Below are positions 21,152 through 30,397 of a stretch of DNA of 64,000 bases, piece by piece. Position numbers and translations under genes: made by a program. The stretch comes from Ceratorhiza oryzae-sativae. Taxonomy: Eukaryota; Basidiomycota; Agaricomycetes; Cantharellales; Ceratobasidiaceae. The notes beneath the pieces are model-generated. The model was given only the letters and a program-made list of their open reading frames with translations, was not told where the DNA came from and did not search any database. The DNA lies in NCBI GenBank assembly GCA_030998015.1, contig JARWMV010000016.1, positions 1 through 64,000 of the forward strand, read 5' to 3'. The number at the start of each line of letters is the position of its first letter. The stretch's first letter is position 1.

Positions 21152-23646
21152 TTAATAGCGATGCCAAGGTTTCTCCATATACTCCTTCCCTTGTTGCATA
21201 TCGTCCGGGTACTCTTCCACCGTGCTCGCCGCCGGCACGAACCGCGCTCGGCCTAGCTCCTCGTTCACCTCGGCTCGCGTAAATGTCTGCTCGATCGTTG
21301 AGGTGCCTTCCAACATCAACTTCCGAACGTCTCCCCAGTTGAGCTTATGCTCGGGGTTGCCTCCAGCCGCCAATGAGGGTAACGCAACCACATTTTCCTC
21401 TGCAACGTCTAAAGTCTCTTGTCGGCCCAAAATATATATAAAAAAGCGAATAAGACCAAGACTCACATCTCGATGACCCATCGTCGGCCAAGACTGTATA
21501 AAACGGCTGCCACCGGCCTCTCGGCAGCGCGTCCACTCCAGCCTCGACAATCCACCTCTCTTCCGCCTTGCACTCGGGATCCCGTCCGACAATCACACCC
21601 ACATAGGAATACTTGGCATGTCTAAATATCATCCCGACCCAATACTTTTCTTTATCCCTGCGTTTCACATCCACGCTCGCACCCCTCAATCTCCCAATCG
21701 AGTTACGCAAGTGCATGGCGATCTCCGGGTTCGAGTTTGTGCTGTTCTCTGGATTCGACATGAACTTGAGTAGATGTGTTAGAACGGGCTCGGTGTCGAG
21801 TGGGAATTGTTCCTTGATCACCGACACCACGCCGCCCACGAATCGCGCTGCGTCAGCCGCGTGGGGTCGAGCGATAAGGTACGTCATTGCAGAAGCATAC
21901 AACGTCGCAGCACGCGTCTCGACTTGTGTATGGAGTGTTGGCAAATGCTGGATCCGCCTAGACGACGCATGAGATTCCTAACCCCGTACTCGTTTCAGTG
22001 ATGAAACCTACGTGACCGAAAGTAATATGTTATTCGCAGCCCTCAGAACCATCTGCGCAGTCCAGATAAGCTTTCGCACAATTCAACTAAACATAGAGCC
22101 TCACCTCCGAAGCCAGAGATGGCCTAGTCAACAGCCTCCACTGCTCTCCCGGAACTTGAAAATCCTCCAACTTCCGCCTCATGTCCTCGCTTGCCAAAAA
22201 CGGTGCCGTATCCGAGTGAAAGACGTCGATGTGACATCTCCGCACGGGCTCTTCCTCTTCCCAATCAGTTTCGTCTACGCCGGCTGGGAGGTTTGGGTTG
22301 GCTCGTCGATAGGATGGGAGGGCGACCCAGGCGTGAACGTGGCCGGGGAACCCAACGGGCTCAGCCAAGAGTCCGAGCCGAGTGGCGATAGCCACAAACG
22401 TGTAGACCAGGGATATCGGGAGAGTGCCCTGAAACGATCATGTTCGGCATAGAAAGGTCACGTTTAATCAGCAGGGCACTCACTCTGTTTGTCGTCATAA
22501 ACGTATGAGGAAAATGGTTCATCAAATCGTAGTATCGTCCATCTTATTTACCAGATTATATCAGTGTACCATTCATACTCGAATATTTGTCGCACACCTG
22601 ACGCCCGCTTAAACCCCTGACTCCTCATCCAATCGCATACCCCACTTGAGAACGCTTTCAAGTCGAATTCCGTGCTCGTCGGATCCACAGAAACGCCATT
22701 CTGGATCAACTTTTCCTTGCATGCTTTCGCAAGTTTATCATAATTGCGACTAATCTACATTCTGTGTCAGTTGACTGCACAAAAGAAAAGGACAACAATG
22801 AAGCAGGTCTACCTCGCTGGTGTTTACGCCCATGAGGCCTGAAAGCGCCTTTATACCCTCTTCAAAATTTCGTGCGTTTTCTCGACTGGTTGGGTCAGGC
22901 TGCTCGCCGTAGAATACCTCGAGCATCCTAAGCATACTATTCTTCCTAGCTATTGTACTAATATCTTACAGTTGTGAATAGTCTTCGGGCTTTAGAAAGT
23001 CTCGATAAACTCACCCGAGAGCTTGTTTGGCCCACCACCGTCTTTGAATCCAATCCGGGTCGATATCTCTCGTATCTAGCTCTTGTCCGTCATCCTCGTT
23101 GGTGTCCCGCTTTCCAGTCCCATCGATCCACTCTTCACCGATTCCTACCCATCGCTCGCTTGCCCATTGGTCTTCCTCTTTTTTCCACACGTCCTTCACG
23201 CCCTCGGGAACTCTACACATCGCTTCCATCCTGAGGACGTCCCATGCATATTCGTATTGTTCGATTATTTTGACCGCCGCAGCACCTCGTGCGGAAGGAT
23301 TCGTAATGATTTCATCGAGTAATGCCAATATATCCCGGTCCCGTTGACGTCGTGTGCTATACAGTTGATACCAATCTATGCCAAAATCAGGATCGGTATT
23401 CCTCACACGGTCAGAATAAACGGAACACAAAACCCCACCCTGTTGCTCCTTTTCATCCAACTCGGGCTTGGACCACCTCACACGATAATGGCTAGCCCAC
23501 AACGAATCCGTCCGAGCCACATCTCGAAGCGTGCGTGAGGATTTCGTACACGCTACCAACGTGCGCACCGACGTATCGTCGTATCTTGATGCACGAAGCT
23601 GAGTCAAGATATGAATCGTCACTTCGGGGATGGATACGAGGGACAT
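21152..23646 (-). CDS. FBXO21-like F-box protein with SirB1/transglutaminase-like and YccV-like domains (691 aa)
   Basis: Eight-exon model on the minus strand: 23646-23015, 22927-22813, 22754-22598, 22542-22484, 22428-22105, 22052-22012, 21957-21467 and 21408-21152. All introns are GT-AG and the total is 2076 nt, in frame. The N-terminus SIPEVTIHILTQL plus DSLWASHYRVRW is an F-box. The middle has LPISLVYTFVAIA and GFPGHVHAWV, the SirB1/transglutaminase-like core. The C-terminus has VGMIFRHAKYSYVGVIVG, RGRWQPFYTVLADD and YVAEENVV, the YccV/hemimethylated-DNA-binding-like domain. This order matches animal FBXO21, an SCF ubiquitin-ligase substrate receptor. The substrate in fungi is unknown. Confidence 0.88.
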
Positions 23647-24021
23647 CGTGGTATCAGCGTAGATAGAGACGTAGGTTCACACGTGGATAATTTGTCTAGG
23701 ATTTATAATCTCCCAAGCCAGATGCGCTGCAGGTGGAGCTAGAACATCAGGAGAGCTGGCAAGCCGGCCGCAAAAGATGAACGTAGCATGTGGGCCTATC
23801 TAGGCTTTCTGTATCTTGTCCACGTGCCAGACCGAGGTGGGCTAGCAGGGTTCGCACGGCTACGAGGGGGGAGATAGGCAAGTGCAGAAGCCCACAACTG
23901 ATGGGATCATCGATCATGATTCGTCAGCGGATCGGCGGATTTCGATCGCGCAAACCAAGATCATTAAAGAACGCCGTCTAATGTATGTTAGGCACCCAAA
24001 ATGAACATTCGGCGTTCATCA
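23647..24021. other. Intergenic, upstream of the FBXO21-like gene
   Basis: No ORF or repeat recognised. It should contain the promoter of the minus-strand FBXO21-like gene. Confidence 0.35.
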
Positions 24022-24710
24022 AGAAAACGAGCCGGCTCTTATGAGCTCTCGAGAGCGCATTGAACTGGTCGAGGGCGCCAAAATGAAAGTCACATTCGTG
24101 AGCGCTCATAAGGGCTCGTGAGGACTCGACTGGCACAGCGTAGAATCCGCTCTGATGTTGTAAATTAACTGGCGTGCCATTATAGAACTGATGAATATGA
24201 TATTAGCTGGCTATTTTGCCACAATACATACCGACGTTTGTAATGTATGTCAAGGCCCAGAACTGCTGCGCCGTTTTGTGAAATTCGAGTACTATTCGAT
24301 GCACAGGGAAAAACTACCCACAAACGGTATTCTAGATCCATCTGCCATGGGCAAATCCCCATTAACGTGGACATTGAGTTACACGGCTTGGGTGGTGAGC
24401 TGTCCCGATCATACACGCACGACTCAACCAAGTGTGTGCTCATTTTGGTGAACACACGTCTTCGGAAGCGCATACATACCCACTGTCATGGTTTGTCAGC
24501 CAATAGGAGGCTGCAAAGGGAACATAAGGACACGAATCGGTCCCATAACGGTACGCCGGGTAATTTGCAATTTTGACATCAGAGCCGATTCTACACTGTG
24601 GTGGTCGAATCCTCACGAGCCCTTATGAGCGCTCACGAATGGGTCTTTCATTTTGGCACCCCCGACCAGCCCAATGCACTCTTGAGATCATAAGGGCTAG
24701 CTTGTTTTCC
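24022..24710. mobile_element. Non-autonomous element with about 130-bp terminal inverted repeats
   Basis: 24022-24156 and about 24580-24710 are inverted copies of one another. The inner part includes CATTCGTGAGCGCTCATAAG, and the ends begin near GAAAACGAGC / GGGAAAACAAGC. The roughly 420 bp between them contains no credible ORF. No clear TSD is visible, so the exact ends and superfamily are uncertain. It is probably a deletion derivative of a DNA transposon. Confidence 0.65.
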
Positions 24711-25403
24711 CGACGTGGTAGAACACCAAGTATGGTGCTAAGTCTGTTGGCAAACTTGTGACGAAGTGGCTATGACCTTTTCGTCCAAAATTGGATAGTC
24801 CTTTGCATGCAAGTGTCCCAGCGCTGTCATTGAACGCTGGGCTCTCGATTGCAATTTTATGCAAGATTTAAGTCTATTCATGCTTCATTCGGAGGGAATT
24901 AACCCATGCGATGTGTCAGATATTGTCTGAGATCACTTCAGTTCAAGATCGTAAGATCGCTGTAACTGCTGTTGGCGAGCTCGGATGACGGCTCCACCGT
25001 TGGGTTTCTCCGCATTTCTCTCATTCTAAGCAGCACTTGGTATACAGGGAACTTTTGGCTTGTGAAAATCCTGCAGAAGCCGGTTTCAGCAGGGCATGAG
25101 ACTTCCGAGGAAGCGAATCAAACGAATGAATACGAGGCAAGCGTTGTGACCTCCAAACTTAGGCCACCTGACTGTATTTTATCTTATAGAATCTTTTGAA
25201 CCGTGCCATCGGGATTCGGTTCAGCTTTGTCGCCGATGAATCCAGGCTGTGAATGGTCTCACATGATGATCCTGGGGTTGTAGTGAAAGATTCGATTCAA
25301 CTTCGCGGCTTTAGCGCAGAATCAGACGGCCAAGGCCGATATTAGAGCACTCTGAGCTGGAGAATTTGAGCCTCGCACGGACCAGGTGTGTTTAGGATTT
25401 AGA
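24711..25403. other. Intergenic, upstream of the CFEM gene
   Basis: No recognisable gene, repeat or ORF with family resemblance. Confidence 0.35.
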
Positions 25404-25412
25404 ATATATAAA
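25404..25412 (+). promoter_or_regulatory. TATA box of the CFEM gene
   Basis: ATATATAAA lies about 65 bp before the start codon at 25476, a usual fungal distance. Confidence 0.5.
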
Positions 25413-25679
25413 TGGTTCACGTTATCCGTTTTAACTATCTGCACTGAGACCTCCCACCTACTGCAGACCTCAGAAATGAAGCTCTCTTTCGTTTTCATTG
25501 CTCTGTTCGCTGGTTATGCTGCCACTGCCGACGTCCCAGGCTGCGTCAAGACATGCTGCCAGGCGGCCGCCAATTCCTCCCAGTGCGGTAGCTAGTAAGT
25601 ATACCATCCTTGGTTTGAGCAAAACATATAGTGACTTGTACCGTTTTAGCACCAGCAAAGCTTGCGTTTGTGACAGCAG

Positions 25680-25971
25680 TGTTGAATTTACAATCATATG
25701 CGTGTATGTATGCGCATATTTGTTTCTGTTTCGTATTCCCCCTCTCTGATATCATGCGCGAGTTCGCGGGAATCCCCCTTCTTCTTCCTTAGTTCTCTAC
25801 CTTCGTAGTTGAGCTAAGGTATCGTATTTTCTTTCTTTTCTCATGTATTCTATTCACACTGTACTCTATAGTACGATTTGTATCTTAGGTACAGTATATA
25901 TAGTTCTCTACCTTCGTAGTTGAGCTAAGTACGATTTGTATCTTAGCCACAAGAAACCTCCCTGCGTGAGA
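25680..25971 (+). repeat. Copia D 5' LTR
   Basis: 292 bp from TGTTGAATTTACAATC to CTGCGTGAGA; it ends in GA rather than the usual CA. A 28-bp unit containing TTCGTAGTTGAGCTAAG occurs twice (about 25790 and 25902), each followed by a copy of TACGATTTGTATCTTAG or a related spacer. Confidence 0.9.
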
Positions 25972-25984
25972 GGTTATGAGCCCC
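25972..25984 (+). promoter_or_regulatory. Copia D primer-binding site (initiator tRNA-Met half-molecule type)
   Basis: GGTTATGAGCCCC follows the LTR directly. It is complementary to the anticodon region of initiator tRNA-Met (its complement contains CTCATAACC), the primer type used by Drosophila copia. The Gag start codon at 25976 lies inside it. Confidence 0.6.
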
Positions 25985-27704
25985 GCAGCCTCTACTAGTA
26001 CAAAACCAGAGAGCCCTGTCGACCCGGTAACAGTCCCGCCAGCAATGTCTTCAAGCCACAAGCCGAGCTACTTGAGCAAGAAGTCGCTCGATGTTCCCGC
26101 TCTGAAGAGCGACGGATCTAATTACACGGCATGGAAATTTCGTCAGCAAATGGTCCTACGCCTACAAGGCCTAGAGGACATCGTTCTCGGAGTCGAGAAA
26201 CCCCCGGCTGAACTCACCGATGCCGATGCCAAAGACAAATCAAGGTTGAGCGAATATACTGAATCCCTAGCCAAGTGGCTAAAACACGATCAAGAGGCTC
26301 TTGCCCAGATCGCATTGGCGATGGAAGATGAGGCACTAGCCAATATCGTCGAGGCCGAAACATTGCAAGAGGCGTGGACGCGAGTCGTCAAAAGGTGGGA
26401 AGGGAAGGGAGCTCAATCAATATCCTTCCTGTACCACCAACTAGTCAATACGAAGATCGAAGAAGATCATGACATTACCGCAGGTATAAATTCCCTCCGT
26501 ACGATCGCTTCGAAGATGAAAACACTAGGCGAACCAATTAGCAACTCTATGCTTGCTCAAATTATAATGAATGCATTACCTCCATTGTATGCCGTCGTCA
26601 GCATGGTCATCCAGACGTCGAATCAATCGGGTTCAATTACCTCCGATTTAGTTATAAAGGCTGCATTAGCCGAGGAAGAGCATTGCAAGAAGGGTCTTGG
26701 ACTCACCGCAATGTTCACGAGCATTGCCAAGGGCAAAGCTGCAACGTCGAAGGCCAAGGAACAGCAGTCCAGGCAGAGCCCTAAGACCTGTTCCAATTGC
26801 GGCAAGCCCGGACACTTAAGGGCTAAATGCTGGGCGAAAGGAGGTGGTGCAGAGGGCCAAGGACCGTTCCAAAAGCGGCAGTCGCCGAAAGATAAAGGGA
26901 AAGACAAGGAGAAACCCAAATCCGGTGACGCAAAACCAAAAGTCGAATCAGCGCAGATCGCAACAACATTTGTAGCTACGGACGACGTACCAGAGATACC
27001 AACGCTATATGCGTTACCCGTAGTCAATGAAGAAACAGCCGTGCATTATTGGCTGTTAGATTCAGGGGCATCTTGTCACATGACCCCTCAGCACGAATGG
27101 TTTTCGACTTACTGGTCCCTTGTACCCCTGGTCCCGGTTCAAGTGGGTGATGGAACAAAGATATATGCTGTCGGCATTGGCCGAATATTGGTCACGCTTC
27201 ATAATCGCAAGGGTCAGGAGACGGACGCATAGATGGAATTAGTGCTCCACATACCTGATTTGAATGCGAGCCTAATGTCCGTGACCCAGCTCAATGAGCG
27301 ACAAACAAATGTGCTGTTCCAGAGGGGTATCGGCGCAATCATGATTAGTCAAGATGGCCAAGGCGACAAGATAGGATGGGCGAGGCAGTCAGGGCAGCTC
27401 TACAAAGTGCAGGCGAAGGTTACACATACTGATTCTACAGCGCATACAGCCTTCGTAGAGGCTGACAATAATAACACCAATAGTGATTTTCAAGCCCAAG
27501 AATTCATTGCATATACCGTGACTACAGTTGCGTGAGCAGACCTACCTACCTGGCACCGCTGATTTGGCCACTTGAACTATCAATATGTGCTAGATATGGT
27601 CAGTATGGGCGTGGTTGAAGGTATGGATATAGTAGGAAATCGCTCTCCTCCCAAGGTGAAATGCGGCCCGTGCCTCCAAGGGAAGCATACATGCACGCCC
27701 TTTC
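25976..27704 (+). pseudogene. Copia D Gag, protease and pre-integrase part
   Basis: The first open frame (25976-27232, 418 residues) has a Copia Gag region (SDGSNYTAWKFRQQMVLRL), a zinc knuckle CSNCGKPGHLRAKC and the aspartic protease site LLDSGASCHMT. A TAG at 27230-27232 interrupts it. 27233-27535 continues the protease region with LHIPDLNASLMSVTQL, and another stop follows. The pre-integrase motif (FGHLNYQYVL and KCGPCLQGKH) is then cut at 27704 by Gypsy C. The start at 25976 overlaps the PBS; an alternative start is the ATG at 26045. Confidence 0.88.
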
Positions 27705-28387
27705 TGTTGTGACCCTCTGGAGGCTCCCTTGTGGAGCACTTAAGTAGTGGCTGCGTTGACGGTTTGGTGCTATGCAGTATGTATTGAGTGTTCTAGTTAC
27801 AGTGTTTGCTATGGTCTATGGTGGTTGACAAGATAAAGCAAGCTGAGGCGTTCAGTCTTGCTTTACTCCCCTTATATACATGTGACTGCGGTTGCTGCGG
27901 TGGCCCCCCTTTCCTAAGCGCCGTCTATAGCAGTTATAGGTTCTATATAGTACTAGGTCTTAGGTAATCGTTTATCCTAAGTTTGTGCAGTTCCGAATCT
28001 TATAGAGCCGCACGAGGTCTGAGGGTCATGTGACCTTTTTTTTGGACTTAAGCACCCGGCGCTTAATCGCTGGATAAGCGCCAAGGTCACGTGACAACTC
28101 GCTCCTTGCTCCAAGTAACATGGGAGAGAAATGCTGGAGCAAGTTCAGGGTAACCACTGGTGCTTAATCATTGGTAAGCGCCAAGGTCATGTGACAACTC
28201 GCTCCTCGCTCCAGGTAACATGGGAGAGAAACGCTGGAGCAAGTTCAGGGTAACCACCAGCGCTTAATCGTTGGGTAAGCGCTGAGATCACATGATCCTG
28301 TTTATGGTTTGTTCCGCTTCGGGAAAAATGCCATAAATCTGTACAATATTTGGTTGTTAGGTTATGTCTGCTAGGTGGGTCATAACA
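27705..28387 (-). repeat. Gypsy C 3' LTR (683 bp) with a 100-bp tandem duplication
   Basis: 28078-28177 is duplicated directly at 28178-28278 (unit begins GCGCCAAGGTCA). The other LTR has one unit. Palindromic TCAYRTGA boxes lie at 28026, 28087, 28187 and 28288. Inverted GGCGCTTA/TAAGCGCC half-sites surround them. Confidence 0.9.
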
Positions 28388-28401
28388 TTATCCCCCCCTT
28401 T
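28388..28401 (-). promoter_or_regulatory. Gypsy C polypurine tract
   Basis: On the minus strand AAAGGGGGGATAA directly precedes the 3' LTR, as expected of the plus-strand DNA primer in an LTR retrotransposon. It lies downstream of Rep, so Rep and the companion genes are internal to the element. Confidence 0.75.
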
Positions 28402-28486
28402 GGACATGTCTTGGGGGATCTCGAGGCATGTTTCTTTTCTGGGTTCTAAAGGTTTCTAAAAAGGGTATCTCATATATCAAGGAGGT

Positions 28487-28571
28487 TAAGGGCGCTGGAC
28501 TCGAACCAACGACCTTCTGTTCAATGTGTAATTGCTCAGCTAGGAGATGATGAGTCAGGCTAGACCCCTTA
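28487..28571 (-). tRNA. tRNA-like sequence or tRNA pseudogene
   Basis: The minus strand has a perfect pol III B box GGTTCGAGTCC inside a good T arm. An A-box-like TAGCTGAGCAA lies upstream, and an acceptor-like stem pairs TAAGGG with CCCTTA; the pairing extends outward to an 11-bp stem GAGGTTAAGGG. I cannot fold a normal D arm or name an anticodon with confidence, so a tRNA relic or tRNA-derived element is more likely than a working tRNA. It lies between Rep and the polypurine tract. Confidence 0.3.
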
Positions 28572-28686
28572 ACCTCTACGCTACATGAGATTACTTTCTC
28601 CTTGCTTATTTCCTTGTTTAAGCTTACTTCTCGACACATGGTCTGTGAATAAAACAGCTTATACAAAGATAATTTATTTTTATTTT

Positions 28687-29973
28687 TTAAGGAAAAACAA
28701 AAAATGGCTTCCCTCCTGAGTATACCCAGTCTATGTTTTTGGATACCCATAGGTCCCCTTCTTCCCCCTCTATGTCCGTCCAACACTTCATTATGGCCGA
28801 CCAGCTATTCCCCAGGATCACCGTCGGCTGTACCTTCATTGACTTCACATGAGCATATCTGCCTGTGAAGTCTGCCTTGTACTGGCTCAGGGCTTTGAGC
28901 GAGTACTTCCCGTTTGAATGGACCATGTCATCCAGGATCCAGATGTCGGCGTCCTCCGACAGATTCCCCACGTTCCAGACGTTGCACATCCGGCTATGGG
29001 AGCCCTTGGATTGCGCATACGCCGTCTTCCCAGTTCCTGTTTCGCCTTCGATCACCAGGATGCGATGGCGCACGCCCCTCCCTCTCTTCTCAGACTCTTC
29101 CGCAAACCATCGGTCCGCCCTGTCGATGTGCGCCCGGTCTTCTGGGACTTCCAACTCCACTGGGATTGCAGGCATGCATCCCCGGTCCTCCTTATACGTG
29201 TACTCAGCATATGCTCGTACCGAGTTCCACGTCGTCACCATCTGGAGGGGGCACAGGCGCTTGAATGCCTGGTAGTACTCTTTTTTTGTTGCTGAGGCAA
29301 CAATCTCCGCCCCATCCTCCAGGTCCGCCTCCGCCCTCGACCTTTTCCTGCCCTTCCCCTTCACCAGGATTTCCTCCAACCTTTCCAAGGTCAGGTCCCC
29401 TGCCATCAGCTCCTCTACCTCCTTGCCGTTAGCTCCGACATCCTTCCAGAGGTAGTTGAAAGCCTCCCTTGCAGGGTTGCCTCCTGGTCTGTCCTTGAGG
29501 TCCTTCAGCAGGATGTTGGGGTGTTGCCCCTCGAAGTCCCAGAACTGGGTGTTCTGGGTGTTCCAGCTGCCCTTCCGCTCCTGACTGATGGAGAGGGCAT
29601 GGACATGGAGGGGCCGGGCTGGGTTGTAGTTTGGTTCCTCGGGGTTGTGGTGTTCCACCACCGCCAAAGTCGCCCAATGATTTGGCCATTGGTGGCAGAA
29701 CGCCTCGTATCGGGTGACGAGCCCACTTGAGGGCTGATCGTGTAGCTTCGACCAGGTCAGCAGCACCGCCCTGGTCTGGACGCGGAACCAAGGGGCCGGC
29801 GCGGTTTCGGTCAGCTCTTCGGACCCTTGATCCATCGGCGTAGGCCGCATAGAAGCGGGCAAGGGGGCTCGGCTTGATACCGAGGGCACTGGCAATGGCG
29901 ACGCCGACCTCTGCCCTTTGCTTGATCCGCTTGGCTGGGGTGTTGCTGCGTTCGATCCATTTCCGCTTAGCAT
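28687..29973 (-). CDS. Gemini/genomovirus-like rolling-circle Rep protein (428 aa) inside Gypsy C
   Basis: The N-terminal HUH endonuclease has motif I LLTW (residues 71-74), motif II HVHAL (123-127), a GRS-like stretch FWDFEGQHPNI (about 144-154) typical of geminivirus/genomovirus Reps, and motif III YLWK (174-177) with the nicking Tyr. The C-terminal SF3 helicase has Walker A GETGTGKT (310-317), Walker B IWILDD (344-349) and motif C VILGN (385-389). In its family Rep nicks a stem-loop origin, stays bound to the 5' end and unwinds DNA for rolling-circle replication. All motifs are present and the frame is open. The first 65 residues are low-complexity, and an overlapping frame (to 30094) offers another N-terminus. 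Gypsy B sits 46 bp upstream of the ATG, separating it from its likely promoter. I see no nonanucleotide origin. Confidence 0.85.
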   Translation of the reverse strand: MLSGNGSNAATPQPSGSSKGQRSASPLPVPSVSSRAPLPASMRPTPMDQGSEELTETAPAPWFRVQTRAVLLTWSKLHDQPSSGLVTRYEAFCHQWPNHWATLAVVEHHNPEEPNYNPARPLHVHALSISQERKGSWNTQNTQFWDFEGQHPNILLKDLKDRPGGNPAREAFNYLWKDVGANGKEVEELMAGDLTLERLEEILVKGKGRKRSRAEADLEDGAEIVASATKKEYYQAFKRLCPLQMVTTWNSVRAYAEYTYKEDRGCMPAIPVELEVPEDRAHIDRADRWFAEESEKRGRGVRHRILVIEGETGTGKTAYAQSKGSHSRMCNVWNVGNLSEDADIWILDDMVHSNGKYSLKALSQYKADFTGRYAHVKSMKVQPTVILGNSWSAIMKCWTDIEGEEGDLWVSKNIDWVYSGGKPFFVFP

Positions 29974-30019
29974 TGTTTACAGTTTTAGAGGTATTTGGGG
30001 ACTGGGAAGAGAGCATGAG

Positions 30020-30397
30020 TGTCGATGGCGACAAGTCAGGTGACGAGGAAAATAGTAAGAAAAGCAAAAGAACTTGTATTCGACGAGAGGTCAAGTTCTT
30101 GAGGAGTCCTCTGCGAACTTGACCTGGTTTATATACATAGTATGAGCCACATCATAACAAACAAGTCCGTACAGTGAGTCACGACAGATAAGAGATAGAA
30201 GCAGTAGAAGCGACTGCGGAACTGCGGAATTTCACATCAGAGTTGAAATACATCTCTCCGGTTACCGGTCCGAACATTCCCTGAGTCACATGACACAGAT
30301 ATACCATAAAAGGCATGTATGTTTGAAGATGATCTCATAAAATGTAGAAAATCGAGAAAATATTGTAGAGTGGATGTATGCGTGTCAGTTCATGACA
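30020..30397 (-). repeat. Gypsy B 3' LTR
   Basis: Lies directly downstream (minus strand) of the polypurine tract complement CTTCCCCCCTTC at 30398-30409. It differs from the 5' LTR by a few substitutions and a small indel near 30255. Confidence 0.93.

Noticed and set aside
21345..21944. Stand-alone short gene with VGMIFRHAKYSYVGV
   Set aside because: It is an exon of the FBXO21-like gene; splice phases join it to both neighbours.
27705..28387. CRISPR-like array of repeated GGCGCTTA units
   Set aside because: There are only two 100-bp units, unique to one LTR, in a eukaryotic retroelement; it is a tandem duplication.
29429..30094. 221-residue minus-strand ORF overlapping Rep
   Set aside because: It begins inside the Gypsy B LTR and overlaps Rep in another frame. 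Its first part could be an alternative Rep N-terminus, but most of it is a shadow.
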